The notes: generated from the sequence alone by a model not told the origin. Positions 5,604-12,612 are shown, counted from the first letter of the stretch. The stretch is DNA of 16,026 nucleotides from an uncultured Lachnospiraceae bacterium (GCA_910585065.1 CAJUCG010000047.1:1-16026); one strand, 5' to 3'. Translations and numbers: made by a program.

Positions 5604-8150
5604 TCATCCAATATACTGCTTCACTACCTTCTTTAACATCTCCATATCCAGAGGTTTTGCCACATGGGCATTCATCCCGGCATCAAGTGCCGCCTTCTCA
5701 TCCTCGGCAAAGGCATTTGCAGTCATTGCAATAATCGGGATCTTTCCTGCATCTTCTCTGGCTAGAGCGCGGATGGCTCTCGATGCATCATGCCCATTCA
5801 TCACCGGCATTTGGACATCCATCAAGATCGCATCAAATTCGCCATTTTTCGATGATTTAAAACGCTCCACTGCCAGTTGACCATTTTCCACAATCTCACA
5901 GAACGCTCCTTCCGTCTCCAAAAGTTCGATTAGGATCTCCGCGTTGATCTCATTGTCCTCCGCAGCAAGGAAATGCAACCCACTTAAGCTGCCCTTCCCC
6001 TCCGGTTCTGTGAATTTTACGCTGTCAGGCTCTGCCCAAAGTTCAGTCACCTTTTCCTGAAAGGAAGAAGCAAAGAATGGTTTAGTCAGAGCTGCCGTAT
6101 GGTTTAACAAGAGTGCCGCATCAAGCCCTACTGCATCAAATTTTGTCAAAAGGAGAAGAGGAATCTCTGGAAGTTTCGTCCGCAGCTCTTTTGCCGCAAG
6201 AATACCGCAGTTTTCCCAATCCATCAATACAAGCTGACACTCCTCGCCCTGTTCTCTGATCTGTTCGAAAACTTCCTTTACTTCCTTTGCTGCAAAAAAT
6301 GTGGCGGCTCCTTCCATAAGCACACGAATATTTTTTTCGCTCTCTATATCCAACCCAAGGAAAAAAATATGGGTAATCCCCCGCTCCCTTAAAAACTTCC
6401 AGTCTATCTGTTCTTCCGGAATGCGCAGCTCTAGTTCCACCCTAAAAAGAGAGCCTTTGTTCACTTTGCTGGATACCTCGATGCTCCCGCCCATCAACTC
6501 CACAATGCTTTTGGTGATCGCCATGCCAAGTCCTGTTCCCTGAACTTTGTTCGTCGTACTGTTTTCCGCTCTGGTAAATGCGTCGAAGATCTTTTTTAAA
6601 TATTCCTCCGTCATGCCGTAGCCATCATCTTCTACCTCAATCCGAATATGCTCATATTGATTGGAATGTTGTTTTAATCCAATAACACGAAGCCAAATAT
6701 GACCATTCTCCGGTGTATATTTTACGGCGTTGGAGAGGAGATTGATAAGAATTTGATTGATTCTTGTCTCGTCCCCTATCAGATACTCATGTCGAATTCC
6801 CATCACTTCCAAGTTAAATTCCTGCCCCTTTGCCCTAGCCATCGGCTGGATAATCGCCTCCACGGAGGAGACAATGTTATTGAGCGCGAATTTTTCATAG
6901 TTGAGTACCACCTTTCCGCTCTCAATTTTGGACACATCCAAAATATCGTTGATCAGGCTGAGCAGATGCTGTCCGGAGGCCATAATCTTTTTTGTGTATT
7001 CCTGCACCTTAACAGGATTTTCCGCATCCTTTGCCAAAAGAGTGGTAAATCCCAATACTGCATTCATCGGTGTGCGGATATCGTGGGACATATTGGAGAG
7101 GAACATGGTCTTTGACGCACTCGCAATCTGAGCTGCTCTAAGTGCCTCTGACAATTGCTTGTTGTAAAGCTTGCGCTCCGCTTCACGCTCCTTGCGGATC
7201 CGATCTTGCTGTTTCCAACTAAAATAGTACAGTGCAATACACAGAAAGAATGCGATTAACATTGAGGCAACCACAATAAAAATATTCTGATTGACGGTTT
7301 TGCCCTCCCGCTGAATTGCAGCGACAGGGACATAACCCACCAAAAAGATGGTTCCGTCATTGACCGCCCACATATAATTTAATGCCCGCACTTTCTGAAT
7401 ATCGTGATAAAACAAAGCATTGCGCCCTTCTACTAAGCATTTGGAAATTTCTTCCTGTATTTCCTTATCTAAGATATTATTTGCGTGGTAGAAATCATTT
7501 AAATTTAAATGCCCCGCCTCACGCTGCCCCATCCCCTTAGGTTTTAGAACAAAACGCTCGCTCTCAGCATCCATAATATAGAGCGTTGCCTCTTTATTGT
7601 AGAATCCATTGGGGAGAGATTTGTCAATTGCATCGTAGATATACTCGGCATAGAGCGTCCCGATCTCTTTTCCTTCACGTATTACCGGACATTTTATCGT
7701 GTAGGCCCACGCCCCCATATAATTGACATAGGATTGGGAAACTGGCATTCCTGCAATCTTGCCGCCCGCAGAAAAATCAAGTCCCTCCTCGGTAAAATTT
7801 CCCCCGTTGCTGGAAACTCCTTCCTCCTCCCCGGAGAGAATCAGCGAAAGATTTGCCATTGTTCGGTTTCTCTCATAGGTGCGAATATAGTCCTGCGGAT
7901 TGCTTTGTCTGGCAACCTCCTTTGCGATCAGCAGTTGAAACTCAACTTCACTCTGCAGGATTGCCTCGATGGTACACTGAATCAAATCTAGACTCTCACT
8001 CACATTCTGTACGGCTGCTTCAGACATTTTCCTCGATATTTTTCTTGACACTGCCCCCACAACAACTGCCAAAATACAAAATACCAGCAGGATGGAAAAA
8101 GGCAGAAATGCCCATCCAACTTTCCTTTGTTTATTTTTCTTTCTCTTCAT
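5604..8150 (-). CDS. Hybrid sensor histidine kinase with extracellular sensor and C-terminal receiver domains
   Basis: 848 residues from the ATG at 8150 (GGAG 7 nt upstream; the ATG at 8156 has almost no spacing). Order: TM1 (about 12-35), a roughly 250-residue extracellular region compatible with a Cache-type sensor, TM2 (about 288-310), a linker helix, HisKA with the H-box MSHDIRTPMN (His356), and HATPase_c with the N-box INLLSNAVKYT near 468, VEDDGYGM and GTGLGMAI. A receiver-like segment follows (about 580-700), retaining LMDWENCG and a TKP lysine but without an obvious N-terminal acidic pair, so it looks degenerate. A full receiver ends the protein: AAEDNEIN, the phospho-acceptor Asp778 in LMDVQMPVMNG, MTANAF and AKPLD. 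There is no Hpt or DNA-binding domain and no response regulator gene nearby, so the output partner is unknown. It is first in an operon with the solute-binding lipoprotein, a likely ligand-presenting partner. Classification is secure; the signal is unknown. Confidence 0.93.
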   Translation of the reverse strand: MKRKKNKQRKVGWAFLPFSILLVFCILAVVVGAVSRKISRKMSEAAVQNVSESLDLIQCTIEAILQSEVEFQLLIAKEVARQSNPQDYIRTYERNRTMANLSLILSGEEEGVSSNGGNFTEEGLDFSAGGKIAGMPVSQSYVNYMGAWAYTIKCPVIREGKEIGTLYAEYIYDAIDKSLPNGFYNKEATLYIMDAESERFVLKPKGMGQREAGHLNLNDFYHANNILDKEIQEEISKCLVEGRNALFYHDIQKVRALNYMWAVNDGTIFLVGYVPVAAIQREGKTVNQNIFIVVASMLIAFFLCIALYYFSWKQQDRIRKEREAERKLYNKQLSEALRAAQIASASKTMFLSNMSHDIRTPMNAVLGFTTLLAKDAENPVKVQEYTKKIMASGQHLLSLINDILDVSKIESGKVVLNYEKFALNNIVSSVEAIIQPMARAKGQEFNLEVMGIRHEYLIGDETRINQILINLLSNAVKYTPENGHIWLRVIGLKQHSNQYEHIRIEVEDDGYGMTEEYLKKIFDAFTRAENSTTNKVQGTGLGMAITKSIVELMGGSIEVSSKVNKGSLFRVELELRIPEEQIDWKFLRERGITHIFFLGLDIESEKNIRVLMEGAATFFAAKEVKEVFEQIREQGEECQLVLMDWENCGILAAKELRTKLPEIPLLLLTKFDAVGLDAALLLNHTAALTKPFFASSFQEKVTELWAEPDSVKFTEPEGKGSLSGLHFLAAEDNEINAEILIELLETEGAFCEIVENGQLAVERFKSSKNGEFDAILMDVQMPVMNGHDASRAIRALAREDAGKIPIIAMTANAFAEDEKAALDAGMNAHVAKPLDMEMLKKVVKQYIG

Positions 8151-8321
8151 AAACATTCTCCATTCCCGCTTTTAAAAACTGTCCCCTCTCCCATTCCTTT
8201 ATCCATCTCCTCCCTAATTTTAAAATGCTTATACTAATATACGACATAATTCCTGCGGTGTTGCTGACTTACTTTATAAAAAAGACTTGATTCTTTGTTT
8301 CTTTCCTGATACCTTTAAAAA

Positions 8322-8350
8322 ATTATACAGGGAAGATGCCCTTTTTGCAA
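8322..8350 (-). promoter_or_regulatory. Sigma-A promoter of the hybrid kinase / solute-binding protein operon
   Basis: On the minus strand, TTGCAA (8350-8345), a 17-nt spacer and a perfect TATAAT (8327-8322). The expected transcript start is near 8315, giving a leader of about 165 nt. The spacer carries one copy of the CATCTTCCCTG repeat directly upstream of the -10. Confidence 0.65.
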
Positions 8351-8404
8351 TCCCTTTCTTTTTAACCTTTTGCTACAAGATAAGCTCTTTAGGCAGGGAA
8401 GATG
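8328..8404. repeat. Pair of 11-bp direct repeats at the kinase promoter, possible operator
   Basis: CAGGGAAGATG occurs at 8328-8338 and again at 8394-8404, exact copies 66 bp apart. In transcript orientation they read CATCTTCCCTG. The first copy fills most of the promoter spacer next to the -10, and the second lies about 45 bp upstream of the -35. This placement is what one would expect for a repressor or activator binding pair, but the function is inferred from position alone. Confidence 0.4.
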
Positions 8405-8432
8405 GCAACACAGGAAAAAGGACTGTACCCTC

Positions 8433-8453
8433 CAAAAGACGCAGATTTCTGCG
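8433..8453 (-). terminator. Weak intrinsic terminator candidate after purB
   Basis: On the minus strand the palindrome CGCAGAAATCTGCG (8453-8440) is followed directly by TCTTTT, about 58 nt past the purB stop. The stem is only 5-6 bp with a very short loop, so termination would be modest. Confidence 0.3.
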
Positions 8454-8511
8454 CTCACAGCGGATTCCCAGCCCTTCTTTGCCTTATCTTTATCCTGTCC
8501 CACTATTTTTT

Positions 8512-9945
8512 CTATACAGTAATCTCCGCCGTTATCCCAAGTAAATCCTGATTTTCTTTTAAGATTGGCTGAATAATTTCTGCAATAAATTCTTCGGTCT
8601 GCTCTTTAGCACGCCCGGTATACTTAGCTGGCTCCATTGCCTTTTTCAGATCTTCGGCACTCAAATTAAATGCTTTGTCCGCCGCAATTAAATCGAGCAG
8701 ATGATTTTCCAGTCCGCGCTCCTTGACATCCCGCCCTGCCTCCATTGAGAGTGTGCGAATCTTCTCGTGCAGTTCCTGGCGATCCCCCCCTGCTTTTACC
8801 GCGTCCATCATAATATTTTCCGTTGCCATAAATGGCAGTTCCGCCATCAGATGTTTTTCAATTACTTTCTCGTAGACCACAAGACCATCTACCACATTCA
8901 AATATAAATCAAGAATTCCGTCGACCGCAAGGAAGGCCTCCGGCACAGAGAGCCGCTTGTTGGCAGAATCGTCAAGCGTGCGCTCAAACCACTGCGTCGC
9001 CGAGGTGATCGCCGGGTTTAACGCATCCACCATTACATAGCGGGCAAGCGAGGCAATGCGCTCACTGCGCATTGGATTGCGCTTGTAGGCCATCGCGGAG
9101 GAACCAATCTGATTCTTTTCAAATGGCTCTTCCACTTCCTTTAAATGCTGCAGCAGGCGGATATCGTTGGAAAATTTATGCGCGCTCGCCGCAATGCCAG
9201 CGAGAATATTGATCACTCTAGTATCCACTTTTCTTGAGTAGGTCTGACCGGAAACCGCATAGCAGGAGGCAAATCCCATCTTATCTGCAATCATCTGATC
9301 GAGGCGTTTCACCTTCTCATGATCGCCCTCAAACAGTTCAAAAAAACTTGCCTGCGTGCCCGTCGTTCCCTTAGAGCCAAGCAGCCGCATAGAATCGATC
9401 AAGTAGCATAGATCGTCGTAGTCCAGTTTCAATTCCTGCATCCAAAGACAAGCGCGCTTGCCCACCGTCGTTGGCTGTGCAGGCTGAAAATGTGTAAATG
9501 CAAGAGTTGGAAGTGCCTTATATTTTAATGCAAATTTTGCTAGACCATCCATTACATTGAGCAGCTTTTTCTTTAACAGCTTCAGCCCTTCAGTCATCAC
9601 AATAATATCCGTGTTGTCGCCGACATAGCAGGAAGTCGCACCGAGGTGAATAATCCCCTTCGCCTTTGGACACTGCACCCCGTAGGCGTACACATGGGAC
9701 ATTACATCATGGCGGACAAGCTTTTCGCGCTCCTTTGCCACATCGTAGTTGATATCGTCCTGATGTGCCCTTAATTCCTCGATCTGCTCTCTTGTCACCG
9801 GAAGTCCAAGCTCATGTTCCGCCTCTGCAAGTGCAACCCAAAGTCTGCGCCAAGTTTTAAATTTCATGTCCGGCGAAAAGATATACTGCATCTCACGACT
9901 TGCATAACGTTCCGATAACGGACTTACATATTTATCCTCACTCAT
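8512..9945 (-). CDS. purB: Adenylosuccinate lyase
   Basis: 477 residues. It converts SAICAR to AICAR plus fumarate and adenylosuccinate to AMP plus fumarate in purine synthesis, as a cytoplasmic homotetramer. The fumarase/aspartase superfamily signature GSSAMAYKRNPMRSE is present with the catalytic-loop serines. The other conserved regions are also visible: IHLGATSCYVGDNTD with its substrate-binding Thr-Ser, and FTHFQPAQPTT with the conserved His. The N-terminus YVSPLSERYAS and the C-terminal domain are complete, and the length fits the longer purB form. The ATG has a perfect GGAGG 6 nt upstream. It lies 26 nt after the aldo/keto reductase gene with the ribosome binding site in the gap, so the two are likely one transcript. 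No other pur genes are near. No purine riboswitch was found upstream. Confidence 0.97.
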   Translation of the reverse strand: MSEDKYVSPLSERYASREMQYIFSPDMKFKTWRRLWVALAEAEHELGLPVTREQIEELRAHQDDINYDVAKEREKLVRHDVMSHVYAYGVQCPKAKGIIHLGATSCYVGDNTDIIVMTEGLKLLKKKLLNVMDGLAKFALKYKALPTLAFTHFQPAQPTTVGKRACLWMQELKLDYDDLCYLIDSMRLLGSKGTTGTQASFFELFEGDHEKVKRLDQMIADKMGFASCYAVSGQTYSRKVDTRVINILAGIAASAHKFSNDIRLLQHLKEVEEPFEKNQIGSSAMAYKRNPMRSERIASLARYVMVDALNPAITSATQWFERTLDDSANKRLSVPEAFLAVDGILDLYLNVVDGLVVYEKVIEKHLMAELPFMATENIMMDAVKAGGDRQELHEKIRTLSMEAGRDVKERGLENHLLDLIAADKAFNLSAEDLKKAMEPAKYTGRAKEQTEEFIAEIIQPILKENQDLLGITAEITV

Positions 9946-9971
9946 ATTTATCCTCCATACTGCCGCTTAAT

Positions 9972-11099
9972 TTATTTCAGTTCTTCCATGCAATGATGTA
10001 CCTGTGCCAGATGATCGCGGATCGGAATTGCCTGCGGACAAACTTTCTCGCACGCGCCACATTTCTTGCACTGGTCAGCACGGCTCTCCGCCTTCATCTC
10101 ATGATAATAATTCCATTTCGCGCCGCCTGCATTACCATACATGGAATAATTGTTCCAGATCGAAAAATTGCGCGGGATATCCACGCCAAACGGACATGGC
10201 ATACAGTAGCGGCAGTTAGTGCAGCCATTTTTTACACGCGCCTTAACCGCAGCCACAACATCTTTTATCAATTGCTGTTCTTTTTCGGAAAGCGGCTCAA
10301 ATTGGTCAAAAGTATTTAGATTATCCGCCACCTGCTCTTCAGTGGACATTCCACTTAGCACCACCTTGACATTCGGCAGTGTCCCGACAAAGCGCAGTGC
10401 CCACGAGGCAAGTGATGCCTCCTTTCGCTCCGCCTTAAACATTGCCGTAATATCGTCCGCAAATGTGGTAAGTGATCCGCCTTTAACCGGCTCCATCACA
10501 ATTAAAGGCACACCCAGTTTTTCTGTGAGTGCGTAGCCCTTTAATCCCGCCTGTACTTCCGTATCCATATAATTGAGCTGAATCTGGCAAAAATCCCATT
10601 TTCTTGCGGTCAGGATATGTTCAAATGCCCCATAACCATCATGGAAGGAGAAGCCAAAATATTTGATCTTTCCCTCTGCCTTTTTCTTCTCGCCCCACTC
10701 CACAATGCCTAAGCGCACCATATCATCATAACGCCCGCCATTCATCGCGTGGAGCAAATAGAAATCAATATGATCGGTCTGAAGACGGTCAAGCTGTTCC
10801 TGAAAGATCCGCTCCGCATCTTCCACGCTGTTTACCAGCCAAGCCGGAAGTTTGGTCGCCAAATAAAAACTGTCGCGCGGATATTTCTTTAACGCTTTGC
10901 CTACAAATGGCTCGCTTTTGCCGCCATGATACGGATATGCAGTATCAATATAATTTACCCCCGCCGCAATTGCACTATCAAGCATTTTTTCCGCCCGCAC
11001 CTCATCAATTTCCCCCTCCGGCGTAGTCGGAAAACGCATACAGCCAAAGCCTAATAGGGAAGTTGAAATCCCAATATTTTCCATTTTGCGATATTCCAT
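9972..11099 (-). CDS. Aldo/keto reductase with C-terminal 2x[4Fe-4S] ferredoxin domain
   Basis: 375 residues. The N-terminal TIM barrel (about 1-270) has the aldo/keto reductase tetrad: Asp52 and Tyr57 in YIDTAYPYHGG, Lys83 in ATKLP and His117 in YLLHAMN. The C-terminal part carries eight cysteines in two cluster motifs: C293, C296, C299 and C302 (CTNCRYCMPCP) and C344, C347, C350 and C354 (CKKCGACEKVCP). This matches the ferredoxin-fused oxidoreductases common in anaerobic Firmicutes, which presumably couple carbonyl reduction to ferredoxin-like electron transfer as well as NAD(P)H. The physiological substrate is unknown. The ATG has AGGAGG 9 nt upstream, and the gene leads an operon with purB. 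Immediately upstream lies the structured tandem repeat at 11131-11353, within which no convincing promoter was found. Confidence 0.93.
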   Translation of the reverse strand: MEYRKMENIGISTSLLGFGCMRFPTTPEGEIDEVRAEKMLDSAIAAGVNYIDTAYPYHGGKSEPFVGKALKKYPRDSFYLATKLPAWLVNSVEDAERIFQEQLDRLQTDHIDFYLLHAMNGGRYDDMVRLGIVEWGEKKKAEGKIKYFGFSFHDGYGAFEHILTARKWDFCQIQLNYMDTEVQAGLKGYALTEKLGVPLIVMEPVKGGSLTTFADDITAMFKAERKEASLASWALRFVGTLPNVKVVLSGMSTEEQVADNLNTFDQFEPLSEKEQQLIKDVVAAVKARVKNGCTNCRYCMPCPFGVDIPRNFSIWNNYSMYGNAGGAKWNYYHEMKAESRADQCKKCGACEKVCPQAIPIRDHLAQVHHCMEELK

Positions 11100-11152
11100 A
11101 ATACTTTACCTCCTATTTTTAGTCTTATTTTCAGTTCCGCATTCGTCCTTCT

Positions 11153-11220
11153 CGCGCACACTGTCCGGGGAGGATTTATTTCCGCAAGCGTCTATAAATC
11201 CTCCCGTGCGCGCTCCGGAC
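11153..11220. ncRNA. Hairpin 1 of the tandem structured element (putative RNA)
   Basis: The inner stem GGGAGGATTTAT (11168-11179) pairs perfectly with ATAAATCCTCCC (11194-11205) around a 14-nt loop. The outer stem CGCGCAC (11153-11159) pairs with GTGCGCG (11206-11212), continuous on the 3' side and separated by an 8-nt bulge on the 5' side. A competing outer stem, GTCCGG (11163-11168) with CCGGAC (11215-11220), crosses the first, so the two are mutually exclusive or form a pseudoknot. Assignment as RNA is inference from pairing. Confidence 0.45.
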
Positions 11221-11254
11221 TCCTGCTGATTTTAAGTTCCGCAGATTTTTTACA

Positions 11255-11316
11255 CAGTGCCCTTTCCTGGAAGAAATTTCTGTTCGCTCTGCTCCCAGAA
11301 ATTCCTTCCGGCACTG
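11255..11316. ncRNA. Hairpin 2 of the tandem structured element (putative RNA)
   Basis: The inner stem GGAAGAAATTTCTG (11269-11282) pairs at 13 of 14 positions with CAGAAATTCCTTCC (11296-11309) around a 13-nt loop. The outer stem CAGTGCC (11255-11261) pairs with GGCACTG (11310-11316), again continuous on the 3' side with a 7-nt bulge on the 5' side. The geometry copies hairpin 1 shifted by 102 nt, but the stem sequences differ, which is what compensatory change would produce. Confidence 0.45.
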
Positions 11317-11357
11317 CTTCAAAATTCTGCTGTTTTAGTTTTGCAGATTTTTCTTAA

Positions 11358-11996
11358 TTAACGTTTGATTGCTGCGCGCAGCAAGTCGGGATAACCTGTA
11401 AGATGCGCATAATCATTTACCGTCTCGACAGTAAACCAGTTTCTCTGTCTATTGTATTCAAGGATTGTCACACTTGTATTTTCCAATGTTTTTGTCAGTG
11501 CCAGGCGGTATCGCTGCTGCATATGCAGCACTCCTGCAAGAAGGGCGCGTATTGTGCCCCCATGTGTTACAATAACCGCGTGTTCCCGCCCGCTTTCTGC
11601 AACTTTAAGCAAAAACGGATACGCCCGCGCAAACACATCCTCACCGCACTCGCCGTCGGGAAAAGCTAAATCCGCCAAAAGTGCCCTGCGCTGTTCCATA
11701 AATGCCCCGTAGCGCATATCGATCTCACGGTCGGAAAGACCGGTCAACTCACCGAACTCAATCTCATTTACTGCCGCGTCGCCGGGCTGTGGTTCTATCC
11801 CTAGCGTCCTGCCAAGAATTTTCGCTGTCTGCACAGCGCGCAAAAGCGCGCTTGAGTAGATGGCATCCACAAAATTCCATGTCTTCATGCGGGCAGCCAA
11901 AAGTTCTGCCTGCCGCACCCCTTCCGGGGCTAATGCTACATTTACATTGCAAAGCGGACTGCACTGCCTTGCGTGCCGAACCAAGTATATCCTCAT
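11358..11996 (-). CDS. Histidine phosphatase (phosphoglycerate mutase-like) family protein
   Basis: 212 residues. The N-terminal VRHARQ holds the phospho-accepting His8 after Arg7. Arg53 in SSALLRAVQTA, an acidic NEIEFGELTG segment (78-86) and His145 in VTHGGT complete the usual active site of the branch 1 superfamily. The usual RHG is RHA here, and the following Thr of RHGxT is absent, so it is a divergent member rather than a glycolytic phosphoglycerate mutase. CobC-like or small-phosphoester phosphatases are the likely relatives; the substrate cannot be told. The ATG is preceded by AAGAGGT at about 6 nt. It has its own promoter (12101-12129) with a leader of about 98 nt and is divergent from the CPCC protein gene. 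The structured tandem repeat begins right after its stop. Confidence 0.9.
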   Translation of the reverse strand: MRIYLVRHARQCSPLCNVNVALAPEGVRQAELLAARMKTWNFVDAIYSSALLRAVQTAKILGRTLGIEPQPGDAAVNEIEFGELTGLSDREIDMRYGAFMEQRRALLADLAFPDGECGEDVFARAYPFLLKVAESGREHAVIVTHGGTIRALLAGVLHMQQRYRLALTKTLENTSVTILEYNRQRNWFTVETVNDYAHLTGYPDLLRAAIKR

Positions 11997-12100
11997 TTTT
12001 TACCTCTTATTTTTCGCGCATTCTCCAAAAGATTTGCTGACTCCTTCTTCTATCTAGGTGGCGGCTACCGGGCAGAAAGGAAGGTTAGCAGTTCTTCTTT

Positions 12101-12129
12101 ATCATACCATATCCCTCATAGCTTGGCAA
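12101..12129 (-). promoter_or_regulatory. Extended -10 promoter for the histidine phosphatase gene
   Basis: On the minus strand, TTGCCA (12129-12124), a 17-nt spacer ending in TGG, and TATGAT (12106-12101). The expected start is near 12094, leaving a leader of about 98 nt that can form an imperfect long stem (TGCTAAC... with ...GTCAGCA). Confidence 0.6.
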
Positions 12130-12181
12130 TCACTAAATCGGAATTTCAAGGAAAAAGAAAAAAGATAAAATTTCTAATCTA

Positions 12182-12210
12182 TTGACTTATAAATCTATTC
12201 ATTATAAAAT
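12182..12210 (+). promoter_or_regulatory. Sigma-A promoter for the CPCC protein gene
   Basis: TTGACT (12182-12187), a 17-nt spacer and TAAAAT (12205-12210), with the transcript start expected near 12217, about 32 nt before the TTG start codon. It faces away from the phosphatase promoter. Confidence 0.6.
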
Positions 12211-12248
12211 TACCCCAATAAAAAATAAGAAGATAGGAGTGAATAAAA

Positions 12249-12542
12249 TTGGAAAATTATCGTTGTCCATGCTGTGGATACAAAACACTGGAAAGCAGAG
12301 GGGAATTTGATATCTGCCCCGTTTGTTTCTGGGAGGATGATACCTACTTTAATTTTCATACAGATCCAATTGTGGGATTGTATTATAATCAGGAACCGAC
12401 AACGGAAGAGTTACTTGATATCCCATCGGGGGCAAACCATGGCCTGACTTTGCGTGATGCACAAAAAAACTACCGCTTGTTTGGCGCGTGTATAAAAGAA
12501 ATGCTCCCCCATGTCAGAAAACCGAAAGAGAGTGAAATATAG
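12249..12542 (+). CDS. Small cysteine-rich CPCC-family protein
   Basis: 97 residues from a TTG start at 12249, supported by AGGAG 9 nt upstream and a good promoter. The N-terminal third contains YRCPCCGYKTL (Cys6, Cys8, Cys9) and DICPVCFWEDD (Cys23, Cys26), which match the Cys_rich_CPCC domain and look like a zinc ribbon or knuckle. The rest is hydrophilic, with an NHGLTLRDAQKNY helix typical of the family. There is no signal peptide or membrane segment, so it is probably cytoplasmic. The function of the family is not established. The gene stands alone between divergent and convergent neighbours and ends in a bidirectional terminator. Confidence 0.88.
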   Translation: MENYRCPCCGYKTLESRGEFDICPVCFWEDDTYFNFHTDPIVGLYYNQEPTTEELLDIPSGANHGLTLRDAQKNYRLFGACIKEMLPHVRKPKESEI

Positions 12543-12546
12543 CGCG

Positions 12547-12589
12547 CAAAAGAATCGCCGAAAGAAACTGCCTTCCAGCGATTCTTTTG
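12547..12589. terminator. Bidirectional intrinsic terminator between the CPCC and rhamnosidase genes
   Basis: The perfect 12-bp arms CAAAAGAATCGC (12547-12558) and GCGATTCTTTTG (12578-12589) enclose a 19-nt loop. The T-rich half of the stem serves as the U-tract in either direction. It starts 5 nt after the CPCC stop and ends 24 nt from the rhamnosidase stop, so it should end both convergent transcripts. Confidence 0.75.
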
Positions 12590-12612
12590 TATGGGGATGC
12601 AAAAATTAGCTG

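Larger units (their letters stand above)
8151..8511. other. 361-bp intergenic region upstream of the kinase operon
   Basis: This stretch between purB and the hybrid kinase holds a weak terminator-like hairpin close to the purB end, a pair of 11-bp direct repeats, a clear minus-strand promoter and a leader of about 165 nt before the kinase start. Short open frames here (for example 62 codons on the minus strand at 8315-8503) have no ribosome binding site and look non-coding. No known riboswitch fold was recognised in the leader. Confidence 0.6.
11121..11353. repeat. Tandem 102-nt structured repeat: two bulged hairpins between three linker copies
   Basis: The nonamer AGTTCCGCA at 11133 and 11235 and its variant AGTTTTGCA at 11337 recur at exactly 102 and 102 nt. 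The longer linker TGCTG(A)TTTT(A)AGTTYYGCAGATTTTT is seen at 11224-11250 and 11328-11352, with a degenerate copy at about 11121-11145. Between the linkers sit two long stem-loops in the same phase, whose base sequences differ while pairing is kept. No open frame with a ribosome binding site covers the region. It could be a dispersed intergenic repeat of this lineage, a pair of small RNAs, or a leader/3'UTR element between the phosphatase gene and the aldo/keto reductase-purB operon. The active strand is not determined, and it was not matched to any known RNA family. Confidence 0.7.

Noticed and set aside
8315..8503. 62-codon minus-strand open frame in the purB-kinase gap
   Set aside because: GTG start with no ribosome binding site, low-complexity basic composition, and it overlaps the kinase promoter and the repeats.
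11168..11316. Tandem intrinsic terminators
   Set aside because: Neither hairpin is followed by a proper T-run on either strand, and the bulged outer stems are atypical for terminators.
11121..11353. CRISPR array suggested by regularly spaced repeats
   Set aside because: Only three short degenerate repeats at a 102-nt period, with paired rather than unique spacers and no cas genes.
11100..11357. Purine riboswitch or other known riboswitch ahead of the aldo/keto reductase-purB operon
   Set aside because: The conserved core of the purine aptamer and of other common riboswitches was not found; the structure is a tandem bulged-hairpin element instead.
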